Positions 51,757 through 60,645 of a stretch of DNA of 64,000 nucleotides are shown piece by piece (the first letter of the stretch is position 1; each line of letters starts with the position of its first letter). Under the pieces are notes generated by a model. The model was not told the DNA's origin. It saw only the letters and a program-made list of their open reading frames with translations, and did not search any database. Where the stretch lies: assembly GCA_963848375.1 (NCBI GenBank), contig CAWKDK010000028.1, forward strand, positions 367,578-431,577. The letters are read 5' to 3'. The DNA comes from JAJPJE01 sp963848375 (GTDB taxonomy: Bacteria > Acidobacteriota > Terriglobia > Terriglobales > Acidobacteriaceae). Both the position numbers and the translations under genes were made by a program.

Positions 51757-53325
51757 ATGAGTTCTAGCTCTTCCAGCAATCCGTCGTTTGGGCGTTACGA
51801 GATCCTGTCAGAACTCGGGCGCGGTTCCATGGGCCTCGTCTATCAGGCTCGCGATCCTAAGATCGACCGCATCGTTGCCATCAAAACCCTGTTCCTGGGG
51901 CAAGAGGACGACGATGAGGCCGAATTCCGCATGCGTTTCATCCTGGAAGCCCAGGCGGCGGGCAGGCTGTCGCACCCCGGTATCGTCACCGTTTATGACG
52001 TCGCTGAGGATACCGAAACGCACGCCCCGTACATCGTGATGGAGTACGTCGCGGGACAGACACTGAAGAAATTACTCGCCCCGGGCTATGCGAAGGTCCC
52101 GCTCGAAACAGCATTGCGACTGGCGCAGGAAGTTGCCGAAGCGCTCGCTTATGCTCACGCCCGCGGCGTCGTGCATCGCGACATCAAGCCGGCCAACATC
52201 ATGATCACCGAAGACGAGCACGCCAAGATCATGGACTTTGGCGTGGCCAAGCTGGATCTGTCGCAGCGCACGCAGTCTGGCGTACTAATGGGAACGCCCG
52301 CGTATATGTCTCCCGAGCAGTTGACGGGGCACTCGGTGGATGGGCGATCCGATATTTTCTCCCTTGGGGTTGTGCTCTATACCATGCTGGTCGGACACCG
52401 GCCATTCCAAGGAAACGGCATCAGCACCATCGGATTTAAAGTCGTAAACAATAATCCGCTGCCTCTCACGACGATCAACCCCGCGCTTCCGCCGGAGATC
52501 GATGCCATCGTTTCACGAGCGATTGCCAAAGAACTCGACAAGCGATATCAGAGCGGGTCGGACTTGGCGAACGACTTAGCCAACTTGAGGCAGCAATTGA
52601 GGGATGGCAACCAGGATGCGCCCGATCCAGGACTGCTCACGGTGACCTCGTTCAAAACGAATCGGTCGACCGAATCGGCGGCGCAGAAAACTCAACCGTA
52701 TAACGCCTCTACCAAAGCGACCAATCCGCCAGTCCAGGCTGCGAAGCAGGGCATCTCCAAACAAAAACTCTACGCGATCGCTGCAATCGCACTCGTCGCC
52801 TTGGCAAGCGTGATTGCGTTCGGCCGTCATCGCCTGAAGCCTGTGACTGTGAGTGCAAAATCTTCAGCGCCGCCCTTTACCTCGTCGCCGAAGGAGACTG
52901 CAACGGTCCCTACGTCGAAGCCAATCGCAACGCAATCTCAAGTGACCGATGCCGACGAGAATTCGTCGAACAGTATCCTCAAGAAAGCCGCGGTTGTTGC
53001 ACAGCCTGACGCGAATCTGCGTATCGATGTCGAGCATCCATTTTCATCGGGCAAGGTATCTCTCTGGGTCGACGGAAAGCTGAAATACACAGAAGCTCTG
53101 CACGGAGAGGCGAAGAAGAAACTGATCGTCTTCCGCAAAACCGAAGGACACACCTACGACAAGATTCAAGTTCCGTCGGGCAAGCACTCCATTCGCGTGC
53201 GCGTACAGTCCACGGAGCAATACTACGATCTCACCAATAGCATTACAGCTAATCTCCCCGAGAATGCCACGCAAACTCTGAGCGTGCGCTGTGAGAAGGA
53301 AGAAGTGAAGCTGGCGGTGGAGTAG
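51757..53325 (+). CDS. Hanks-type serine/threonine kinase with periplasmic C-terminal domain
   Basis: 522 residues. Kinase domain about 12-275: GRGSMGLVYQA (Gly loop), Lys43 (VAIKTLF), HRDIKPAN, DFG and 'GTPAYMSPEQLTG'. A Ser/Thr/Pro linker follows (about 285-340), then one membrane helix ('LYAIAAIALVALASVIAFG', about 336-355). The exterior part has a Ser-rich stretch and a beta domain (about 415-522, 'LRIDVEHPFSSGKVSLWVDGKLKYTEALHGEAKKKLIVF ... IRVRVQS') similar to PEGA-like folds. Topology: inside kinase, outside sensor. All catalytic residues are present. Single gene with its own promoter region. Confidence 0.92.
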   Translation: MSSSSSSNPSFGRYEILSELGRGSMGLVYQARDPKIDRIVAIKTLFLGQEDDDEAEFRMRFILEAQAAGRLSHPGIVTVYDVAEDTETHAPYIVMEYVAGQTLKKLLAPGYAKVPLETALRLAQEVAEALAYAHARGVVHRDIKPANIMITEDEHAKIMDFGVAKLDLSQRTQSGVLMGTPAYMSPEQLTGHSVDGRSDIFSLGVVLYTMLVGHRPFQGNGISTIGFKVVNNNPLPLTTINPALPPEIDAIVSRAIAKELDKRYQSGSDLANDLANLRQQLRDGNQDAPDPGLLTVTSFKTNRSTESAAQKTQPYNASTKATNPPVQAAKQGISKQKLYAIAAIALVALASVIAFGRHRLKPVTVSAKSSAPPFTSSPKETATVPTSKPIATQSQVTDADENSSNSILKKAAVVAQPDANLRIDVEHPFSSGKVSLWVDGKLKYTEALHGEAKKKLIVFRKTEGHTYDKIQVPSGKHSIRVRVQSTEQYYDLTNSITANLPENATQTLSVRCEKEEVKLAVE

Positions 53326-54188
53326 CTAAACGGCGGATCGTTCGCTCTTTTCAGAGGCTTCCCGTACAACATACTTCCCATCGTTTGTAATTTCCACGTG
53401 CGCCCACGGCGTCTTCGGATCGTGCGTGAAGATCACCAGCCAGTCTTCCGGGACTGCTCGCGCGTAGAACTTCTTCTTGCTGGCGATGATATCCAGTGGA
53501 AACAGATCGAATGCCATTCCCCATGCGATGTCCAGATGCGCAGTGGTAGGAATCAGGTCAGAGATATAACACGCGCGTTTACCGTTGCTTTCCAGGTTAA
53601 TAGCCTGCAGATACTGCGTGTGCCCGGGTACACGTCGACCGAAACGCCGGGCAGCAACTCGCGTGTGCCGTCGATCAGCTCCATCTGTCCTGACGCGACC
53701 AGTGGATCATAGTTATCGCTGATATAGCTGATGCGGTCGCGTTCACTCGCCCGATGCGCGTACTCCCACTCACCGCGCTGAACGTAATACTTCGCGTTGG
53801 GAAACGTGGGTACTGCGCGACCATCCCGGTAGACGGTGTTCCATCCGCAGTGATCGAAATGAAGATGCGTGTTGATGACCACTTCAATTTCTTCCGGCGC
53901 GACACCCACGGCGTGCAGGCTATTCAATAGCTTTTCTTCGGGCGCGTAGATCTTCTTCATGCGATCGCCGAGTTTGTTGCCGATACCGGTTTCGATCAGC
54001 ACGGTCTTTTCGCCGCCGCGAACAAGTACGGAATTAAGCCCGCAGCTCAGGCGATTCAACTCATCGGGCTGCATGCGTTTCGACCACATCACTTTGGGGA
54101 TGACGCCAAAAAATGCGCCACCGTCGAGGAGGTAGTTGCCGTCTGAGAGGATGGTCAGTTCGAAATCGCCGAGGGTCAGTCGGTGCAC
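53326..54188 (-). CDS. Metallo-beta-lactamase-fold hydrolase (frameshifted)
   Basis: GTG 54188 with GGGAG before it. First frame: 'HRLTLGDFELTILSDGNYLLDGGAFFGVIPKVMW', then 'KTVLIETGIGNKLG', then the metal motif THLHFDHCGW (HxHxDH), then 'AKYYVQRGEWEYA'. Near 53625 the frame shifts; the second frame supplies 'HLDIAWGMAFDLFPLDIIASKKKFYARAVPEDWLVIFTHDPKTPWAHV', which contains the last conserved His-Asp and the C-terminus. Combined about 286 residues, the usual size of quinolone-hydrolase/lactonase-like members. The substrate is unknown. It is the third gene of a tight minus-strand run with an epimerase and a coiled-coil protein. Confidence 0.82.
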
Positions 54189-54192
54189 GCGT

Positions 54193-54432
54193 TTATTCTC
54201 CCAGCTCTTCGAGCTTCTCAAGCGCAGCTTCCACACGCGCGCGCGCATCCTGATCTTGCGGCTTGGAACTTGCAAGCTTCGCGCGTTGCCGTTCGAATTC
54301 CTCGCGAAAAGGCGGCCGGTGCTCGAACATCATATTCTTAAGCGCTTCTATTTCCGTTTTCAGCGAACTGATCATTCGCTGCTGCGCTACCAGCAGTGCG
54401 CTCAATTCATTCAGCGTATCCTTTTCGCTCAC
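54193..54432 (-). CDS. Small coiled-coil protein
   Basis: 79 residues from GTG 54432, one base after the epimerase stop, ending 4 bp before the hydrolase GTG. Two helices with heptad character: 'LNELSALLVAQQRMISSLKTEIEALKNMMF' and 'FREEFERQRAKLASS ... ARARVEAALEKLEELG'. Likely a small structural or regulatory protein translated together with its neighbours. No family recognised. Confidence 0.65.
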   Translation of the reverse strand: MSEKDTLNELSALLVAQQRMISSLKTEIEALKNMMFEHRPPFREEFERQRAKLASSKPQDQDARARVEAALEKLEELGE

Positions 54433-54433
54433 T

Positions 54434-55341
54434 TTAGTTTCCTCCCACGCTTTCGGTTACGCGCGGCCAGATGCTGTGCTTTGGAGCCCACCCAAGTTCG
54501 CGGAGCGCACGCTGATTGGTGCATCGCCACGACGGTGGACAGGGTTTCGATGAATCTCGGGACGGCCGAGGTGCATGGATCATCTCGGCGAGGCGATCCA
54601 CGTAATCGCCATAACGGATCGGTTCGTCACAGATATTGAATACCGAACCTGGTTCGGCGCGTTCCAATGCGGTGACATAACCGGCGGCTGCATCTTCCAC
54701 GTTCACCAGCGAGACAAAATTTTGTCCGTCGCCCGGGACCACTTCTTGCCCGGCACGCAGCCGATCCAGCAATCGATCCTGCCCGGTTCTCTCTCCCACG
54801 AAGAGGCCGCACTTCAGGATGCACCAGCGTACTGGCTTGGGTTGCCGTTGAAGAGATACATCATCGACTCCATGATCGCCACCGGGTGCGCGATTGAGTG
54901 CCGCGCAGGAGAGCTGTCGATGTGCGTCGATTCATCGAGCCATTCGTCGCCGCCGTCCGGATATGCCATCACCACGCTTTGCAACAGAAACGTTCCCACA
55001 CCCGCTTGGAGAGCAGCGCGTTGCAACCTTCCAGTGCCGCGAATGCGTACTTGGGTGTTCCGGTTCCAGGCGCCGGGCGCCGAAGGATCAGGGGGGATCG
55101 CCGTAGCCGCTTGGATCACCGCATCGCAGCCAGCAAAGATCACGGGCAATCGCGATTCCAGACCGCGCTCCAGCAGATCGGCCTCGGCGAACTGCAGTCT
55201 TTTGGGGGAGCTTTCGGCGAACAACTCTTGCGCTTTTCGCTCATTGCGAACCAGACCGAGCACCTGGTGTCCAGCAGCAACCAGTTGAGGAATCAGAGCG
55301 CGTCCGAGAACCCCAGTGGCACCCGCGACGGCTACTCGCAA
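54434..55341 (-). CDS. NAD(P)-dependent epimerase/dehydratase, SDR-type (frameshifted)
   Basis: TTG 55341 with GGAG upstream. The Rossmann opening 'VAVAGATGVLGRALIPQLVAAGHQVLGLVRN' (GxxGxxG) and 'GCDAVIQAATAIPPDP' are clear. A frameshift near 54805-54820 separates 'SIAHPVAIMESMMYLFN' from 'GQDRLLDRLRAGQEVVPGDGQNFVSLVNVEDAAAGYVTALER', which is the substrate-binding half. The catalytic Tyr-x3-Lys expected in extended SDRs is not seen, the position being near 'SPARHSIAHP', so it may be an atypical, non-catalytic or NmrA-like member. About 300 residues in total. First gene of the three-gene minus-strand run. Confidence 0.78.
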
Positions 55342-55532
55342 TTGGCAACTCCAACTTTCATCTTCACGCTTCTTATCTTAATTCGCCGAGCAGCGCTGCA
55401 TTTACGTCTGCGCACAAATACTGGTGATTTCCGGCACTGCGGGGCTCGACGAATTGTGGTGGTGTTAAAGCTACAGTTCCACCCGGCTGATCTCAAGGCG
55501 CGTCGGACCGAGCGGCTATCGAGGAGGCCATC

Positions 55533-56009
55533 ATGCCAGTTCTCAGGTTAGAAGAATTTCTTCACAAACATCAGACCCCGTTCACAACGATTATTCACTC
55601 CACCACCTATACGGCACAGGGGACGGCTGCCGTTGCTCATGTTCCCGGGAAGGAGCTGGCCAAGACGGTAATCTTGAACGCCGATGGCTGTCTTGCAATG
55701 GCAGTATTGCCGGCGAACAAACAGCTCGACCTGACGCTCTTTCGCTCGATGATGGGGGCGCAGTCCATGGCACTTGCGACCGAGGAAGAATTCGACCGCG
55801 CTTTCCCTGACTGCGAACTAGGTGCGATGCCGCCCTTTGGGAACCTCTACAATGTGCCCGTGTATGTAGAGGAGACGCTGACGCACGATAGCGAGATCGT
55901 CTTCAATGCCGGCTATCACAGCGAGTTGATCCGGATGTCGTTCCGCGATTTCTGCCAACTGGTGCACCCGGTGATTGCGAAATTTGCGATGCGTTCCGCT
56001 GCCGCATAA
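55533..56009 (+). CDS. YbaK/aminoacyl-tRNA-synthetase-associated domain protein
   Basis: 158 residues from ATG 55533 (GAGGAGG upstream). The pattern 'RLEEFLHKHQTPFTTIIHSTTYTAQGTAAVAHVPGKELAKTVILNADGCLAMAVLPANKQLDL', then 'FDRAFPDCELGAMPPFGNLYNVPVYVEETL' and 'IVFNAGYHSELIRMSFRDFCQLV', matches the YbaK/ProX editing domain: Lys of 'ELAKTV' and the GxxPPFG loop. Such free-standing proteins clear mischarged tRNAs (for example Cys-tRNA-Pro). Divergent from the epimerase run. Complete and conserved-looking. Confidence 0.9.
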   Translation: MPVLRLEEFLHKHQTPFTTIIHSTTYTAQGTAAVAHVPGKELAKTVILNADGCLAMAVLPANKQLDLTLFRSMMGAQSMALATEEEFDRAFPDCELGAMPPFGNLYNVPVYVEETLTHDSEIVFNAGYHSELIRMSFRDFCQLVHPVIAKFAMRSAAA

Positions 56010-56111
56010 CGCACGAGCCTAGTCGGGACGAAACGCTGAAGGGGTGCACCTTGCTGCGCCCTTTCGTTTTTTGCCACCGGAGGTCCCGTCGGACTTTCGC
56101 GCTTCTCTGGA

Positions 56112-56714
56112 CTACAGCCGTTCTGCTTCGCTCAAGGTCATGTCGCCCACTCCAACGTGCGCGTTCAGACTGTACTTTCCTTGCCCGTGTGTCTGCAGCG
56201 AGCGGAAAAATCCGTCGCGTTGTGCGTTCCAGGCTGGAGCTTTGAGTGAACCGATGCGCACGGTCGCATCCACTTCGCCGTAATCAGCGGCCTTTGGCAC
56301 ATCAACCTTCAGCGAGCCGACATTGAGGTCGATATCCTTATTTCCTTCTACCGCCTGAATCCGCAGATCACCAACACTTTGGCTGATCACCAGGTCGCTG
56401 CGTTGGGGAATGTAAATGGTGGCTTGGAAATTGTGCTCTGGACCGCTCACGTCAATGCGGGCGCGATTCCCCTCGATCTTGATACCAGCGCGAACGTGGG
56501 GCGCCTGCGACGGATTCAGCTCGATGGAGATGCGGTTGTCGGGAGTGCCGCGAATCACATAACCTCCCGCTGACAGGTTGAGATCGATCCGGCCGCCGCC
56601 GGCAAACTGCTGTTCAATGTTGGGGTTGAGACGATCGGGCGGAGTATCCGAAGCAAGCGTAAATACACTGAGTGCCAGGACCAAGGCAATCTGCAACTTC
56701 TGCGCTCGATTCAT
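56112..56714 (-). CDS. Secreted DUF4097-like beta-strand repeat protein
   Basis: 200 residues from ATG 56714 (GAGGAG upstream). Signal peptide 'LQIALVLALSVFTLAS'. The mature part consists of regular short beta-strands ('GGRIDLNLSAGGYVIRGTPDNRISIEL', 'RIDVSGPEHNFQATIYIPQRSDLVISQSVGDLRI', 'DIDLNVGSLKVDVPKAADYGEVDATVRIGSLKA'), a beta-helix of DUF4097/adhesin type. Exported, role unknown. Single gene. Confidence 0.75.
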   Translation of the reverse strand: MNRAQKLQIALVLALSVFTLASDTPPDRLNPNIEQQFAGGGRIDLNLSAGGYVIRGTPDNRISIELNPSQAPHVRAGIKIEGNRARIDVSGPEHNFQATIYIPQRSDLVISQSVGDLRIQAVEGNKDIDLNVGSLKVDVPKAADYGEVDATVRIGSLKAPAWNAQRDGFFRSLQTHGQGKYSLNAHVGVGDMTLSEAERL

Positions 56715-56952
56715 ACGAGCTCCTCGTGGGGAACACGTCCCCTTACCAGCCAGATACGCAGGGTGCCGCAGGAAAGTTGCAAGAAGTTCAGCCGGGTGGG
56801 ACGAGTAGCACAGGGCCCGAGTCAGCCGGTTTGGCTCTCACGAGAGCAGAGGTCCAACTTGGCATTTGCCTGTTTCTGCATCCAGCGCGAGTTCCGCCTG
56901 CTCCAATAATGAGAAAGATGTGAGGAGCGGCTGATTTTGTTGAGGTGATGTG

Positions 56953-57327
56953 ATGATCCGCAAAGTGAATCTCGCCGACAAATTCTCCCAATTCACCGAA
57001 TACTACTCGCCGAAAATCGTGGGCGAAGTCAATGATGCGCACGTGAAGGTCGTGAAACTGCAAGGCAAGTTCGTCTGGCATCATCACGATAACGAGGATG
57101 AGCTCTTCCTCGTCGTCAAGGGTCAGCTTTGGATGCGCTATCTCGAAGACGGTGTCGAGCGTGAAATGCAGATCCGTCCCGGCGAATTCGTCGTCATTCC
57201 GCGCGGGACCGAGCACCTGCCCAGCGCGGAAGAAGAAACTCACATTCTGCTGCTGGAACCCAAAAGCACGCTGAACACCGGCAACGTTCACAATGAGCGT
57301 ACCGTGGAAGAATTGGAATCGATTTAG
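56953..57327 (+). CDS. Cupin-domain protein
   Basis: 124 residues from ATG 56953 (GAGGTGA upstream). Cupin motif 1 'KFVWHHHDNEDELFLVVKGQLWM' with three His and a Glu as metal ligands, and motif 2 'RPGEFVVIPRGTEHLPSAEEETHILLLEP' with the last His. A single small beta-barrel, typical of mannose-6-phosphate isomerase-like cupins without a defined substrate. All four metal ligands are present. Single gene. Confidence 0.9.
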   Translation: MIRKVNLADKFSQFTEYYSPKIVGEVNDAHVKVVKLQGKFVWHHHDNEDELFLVVKGQLWMRYLEDGVEREMQIRPGEFVVIPRGTEHLPSAEEETHILLLEPKSTLNTGNVHNERTVEELESI

Positions 57328-57423
57328 CGGCCTCGGTTCACAACCTGTTGTGCTTTCTGTACACTTGTCCGTTTTGCGGTCGCGTGTGAATCCGCACCTG
57401 CCCGTGCGGCGGAGAGCCTCAAC

Positions 57424-59157
57424 ATGAAAACCACCGTCATCTTTCTAATGCTTCTTTCAGCTGTTATGACCGTAGCTCAAACCAAACCCAAGGCCGCATT
57501 TCCTGACGCCGCGCAACTCAACCGGCTCGCGGCCCGCTTTGCGCCCACACCCTTGCAGGTCGATACAAGTGCTCTCTCGGCTGGCGACAAGCAGGCCCTG
57601 CCCAAGTTGATCGAAGCCGCGCAACTACTCAACGTAGTATTCATGAAGCAATACTGGAGCGGCAATCTCGCAACGTACGAGAAGCTCAAAGCCGATAAAA
57701 CCCCGTTGGGCCAAGCCCGCCTGCGTTATTACTGGATCAACAAGGGACCGTGGTCGAATCTCGAAGACAACAAGGCATTCATGCCTGGAGTTCCACCCCG
57801 CAAACCTGAGGGAGCAAACTTCTATCCCGAAGACATGACGAAGGCCGAGTTCGAGAGCTGGGTGAAGACTCTGCCAAAAGATCAACAAGAGCAAGCCACG
57901 GGATTCTTCACAGTGATCCGGCGCGACGCGGCGAGCAAGCTCACAATCGTCCCCTACAACCAGGAATATAAGGACGAGCTCACACGTGGCGCCGCCTTAC
58001 TACGCGAGGCTGCGGCTCTGACCGACAATGCCAGTCTGAAAGACTTTCTCACCAAGCGTGCCGCCGCGTACGAGTCCAACGACTACTACGAGAGCGACAT
58101 GGCGTGGATGGACCTTGACGCGCCGCTCGACATCACCATCGGTCCGTATGAGACGTATAACGACGAACTGTTCGGCTACAAGGCCGCATTCGAAGCCTAT
58201 GTGAACCTCCGCGATGATGCGGAGAGCAAGAAGCTGGCTACCTTCGCCGCGCACTTGCAGGAGATTGAGAACAACCTTCCTGAAGATCCGAAGTATCGCA
58301 ACGCGAAGCTCGGGGCCGCAGCGCCGATTCGCGTCGTCAACCAGATTATCGCTACTGGCGACGGTGCTCATGGCGTTCAGACCGCCGCGTATAACCTGCC
58401 CAATGATGATCGCGTCGTGCAGCAGAAGGGATCGAAGCGCGTAATGTTGCGCAATGTTCAGGAGGCGAAGTTCAAGAGCGTACTGCAACCCATCGCCGGA
58501 CACATGATCGCCGCCGACGAGCGCAAAGACGTGGCGTTCGAGCCGTTCTTCACTCACATCCTCGCGCACGAACTGATGCACGGCCTCGGCCCTCATCAGA
58601 TCACTATCAATGGCCGCGAGACCAATCCAAGACTGGAACTCAAGGAAGTTTATAGTGCGATCGAAGAGGCCAAGGCGGACATTACTGGACTGTGGGCGCT
58701 CGGCTACATGATGGAGCACGCCCAGGAGATGAAGTTGGGTGATGTGTTGAAGTCCGATGCTACGGCACGCCGCCAGCTCTACACGACATTCCTGGCGTCG
58801 TCATTTCGAACTCTTCGTTTCGGAACCACCGAAGCTCACGGAAAAGGCATGGCGCTGCAGTTCAATTACCTGCTCGACAAAGGCGGATTTGTTCCCAATC
58901 CCAACGGAACGTACTCGGTGGATATGGACAAAATCAGCGGAGCCGTCAGCGATCTAACCGGCGAGCTGCTGACCATCGAAGCAACCCGCGATTACGCAAA
59001 AGCGAAAGACATGCTCACGCGTCTCGGAGTAATTCGGCCTGCGGTGCAACGCCGTCTCGACGTGCTCAAAGACATTCCCGTGGACATCGCTCCGAAGTTC
59101 GTCACGGCCGATCAGCTTGCGCCTGACAATTTTGCGCCGAAGATGGCAGGCAAGTAA
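57424..59157 (+). CDS. Secreted dipeptidyl-peptidase III (M49)-like metalloprotein
   Basis: 577 residues with a signal peptide ('MLLSAVMTVAQTK'). The zinc site is HELMH (382-386) in 'FFTHILAHELMHGLGPH' and, 28 residues on, EEAKAD (414-419) in 'VYSAIEEAKADITGLW', where Glu is the third ligand. M49 proteins have HELLGH with an insertion and EECRAE; here the HExxH is uninterrupted but the second motif and overall length match bacterial DPP III-family members. It probably cleaves dipeptides from short peptides in the periplasm. All metal ligands are intact. Single gene. Confidence 0.8.
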   Translation: MKTTVIFLMLLSAVMTVAQTKPKAAFPDAAQLNRLAARFAPTPLQVDTSALSAGDKQALPKLIEAAQLLNVVFMKQYWSGNLATYEKLKADKTPLGQARLRYYWINKGPWSNLEDNKAFMPGVPPRKPEGANFYPEDMTKAEFESWVKTLPKDQQEQATGFFTVIRRDAASKLTIVPYNQEYKDELTRGAALLREAAALTDNASLKDFLTKRAAAYESNDYYESDMAWMDLDAPLDITIGPYETYNDELFGYKAAFEAYVNLRDDAESKKLATFAAHLQEIENNLPEDPKYRNAKLGAAAPIRVVNQIIATGDGAHGVQTAAYNLPNDDRVVQQKGSKRVMLRNVQEAKFKSVLQPIAGHMIAADERKDVAFEPFFTHILAHELMHGLGPHQITINGRETNPRLELKEVYSAIEEAKADITGLWALGYMMEHAQEMKLGDVLKSDATARRQLYTTFLASSFRTLRFGTTEAHGKGMALQFNYLLDKGGFVPNPNGTYSVDMDKISGAVSDLTGELLTIEATRDYAKAKDMLTRLGVIRPAVQRRLDVLKDIPVDIAPKFVTADQLAPDNFAPKMAGK

Positions 59158-59213
59158 CTCAGCACGGTGGAGCATGAATTCGAGCCCTGCTCCACCCGTA
59201 TCTTAAAACCGCC

Positions 59214-59693
59214 CTACTCGCCTTCCAGCGCCTTGCGAACCGCCTCGATTTGTCCAAGGTGATACGAATTGTGATCGGCGAGTACCAATGCTTCGCGCAG
59301 AACCGTGTGCCCATCGCCGTGCGGGATCTTTGCCAATAAATCGGTGTCTGGGCTGGCGACGATTTGCTCCATTGCCTTTAAGTCAGCAAAGAACTGATCC
59401 ACGCTGTTCTTCCACGCATGGCGATCGGGCGGCTCTCCACTTTTTGGCCAATATCCCGATGGCCATGGCGGAGATTTATGTTTTGGATCCCGCGTGTATT
59501 CGAGGATGTCCCATTGCGCAATGCGCAGGTGTTCCAGCAACTGCCAGGCTGTATGCGGGAACTTCGCTACTTTCACACCACGCAACTTTTCGGGAAAATC
59601 CGGAAGTGCCTTGTCCGGCGAGATATGGGCCTCGCCGCCTTTCAGCAGATCGAGAACATGCGTGCGCAGAGATTTCAACTGATCTTCGTGCAT
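59214..59693 (-). CDS. DinB-family protein
   Basis: 159 residues. Four-helix bundle with the DinB metal triad: His in 'FPHTAWQLLEHLRIAQWDILEY' and the pair in 'LVLADHNSYHLGQIEAVRKAL' (H-x3-H). These proteins (DinB/YfiT superfamily) bind a divalent metal and often act in thiol-dependent or detoxifying reactions; the substrate is unknown. Its C-terminal end faces the M49-like gene. Length is typical for the family. Confidence 0.85.
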   Translation of the reverse strand: MHEDQLKSLRTHVLDLLKGGEAHISPDKALPDFPEKLRGVKVAKFPHTAWQLLEHLRIAQWDILEYTRDPKHKSPPWPSGYWPKSGEPPDRHAWKNSVDQFFADLKAMEQIVASPDTDLLAKIPHGDGHTVLREALVLADHNSYHLGQIEAVRKALEGE

Positions 59694-59752
59694 GCAACTT
59701 GGGATGCGTGACTCACCGCATGCGACTCGGAGAAATTAGGGGAGGAACTAAA

Positions 59753-60571
59753 TCAGGAGGCGCTTGCCGAGGCCGCTACCGAGTGCCGCGCCAGCGCAAC
59801 CGCGGTGACGTCATTCTCGATACGGTCGCTACCCGCCACTTTCAGAATGCGTCCCAGCATTCCACCGTTACTAAGACGAACGAACTGCGAGGTCTCGTGC
59901 AGTATCTCCTCGCACAACTTGGCCGCGGTTCTTGCTGTGCTTCGATGGAAGTACTGGCAAAGCCGCTCCAGCCCGAATTCTTCGCGCCCGGAGCGGATTT
60001 CAATCAGGCCACGCGAGACCAGCAGCACGGTAGCTTCTGGCGAAATCACTGCAATCTGCGCATCGTGGGTGGAATGGGAGAAGAGGCCAAGCGGAAGTCC
60101 GTTCGCCGATAACAGTTCGACCGAGTCGCCGTCTTTCAGAAGGCCGGGAGTGTGGCCTGCATTGATGTAAGTCAGCACGCCCAAAGGTTCGTTGTAGCAA
60201 GCCACGAAGGCCGGGGTGTGATGCAGTCGATCGGTCGCAGCCAGAATCGTGCGGTTCATCAGCAGCACTAATTCGGCGATGGCGTCGGCTTCGTTCAGAT
60301 CGTCGCCACCGAATAGCTCGGGGCCGCGTTTATGCAAAAGGTCCTGCACAGCTGCGGCTACCGGCATCGCTTCGTGGGCATCTCCAGCGATATCTAACAA
60401 CACAAACAACAATCGTCCGGAGGCAACGCGCACAAATTCGAAGTAGTCTCCTCCGACTCGCGCCGACTGGTAACACGCAGCTACATCTACCGTTGATAAT
60501 TGGGGAACCTGTGCGGGAGCCGGCCTTCGTGCCGGTTCTGGCTGCGAGCGGGATGAAAACGGGGACCGCAT
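59753..60571 (-). CDS. SpoIIE/RsbU-type PPM phosphatase
   Basis: 272 residues. A Pro/Ala/Arg-rich N-terminus (1-25), then the RsbU-like core: 'STVDVAACYQSARVGGDYFEFVRVASGRLLFVLLDIAGDAHEAMPVAAAVQDLL' (GGDYFE with the metal Asp, D-I-A-G-D), 'FVACYNEPLGVLTYINAGHTPGLL' (NAGHTP), 'GLPLGLFSH' and 'VLLVSRGLIEIRS', where SRG replaces the usual SDG/TDG. The Asp of motif 8 is thus replaced by Arg, which may reduce metal binding. Such proteins control anti-anti-sigma switches. No partner gene lies nearby, and no sensor domain is attached. Confidence 0.82.
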   Translation of the reverse strand: MRSPFSSRSQPEPARRPAPAQVPQLSTVDVAACYQSARVGGDYFEFVRVASGRLLFVLLDIAGDAHEAMPVAAAVQDLLHKRGPELFGGDDLNEADAIAELVLLMNRTILAATDRLHHTPAFVACYNEPLGVLTYINAGHTPGLLKDGDSVELLSANGLPLGLFSHSTHDAQIAVISPEATVLLVSRGLIEIRSGREEFGLERLCQYFHRSTARTAAKLCEEILHETSQFVRLSNGGMLGRILKVAGSDRIENDVTAVALARHSVAASASAS

Positions 60572-60645
60572 GCTTCACGCGATTGAGGAGAGACAACTTA
60601 CCACAGACCCGGGCTGAAATCATCCAATTCCGGGCCGGCTTGCGG

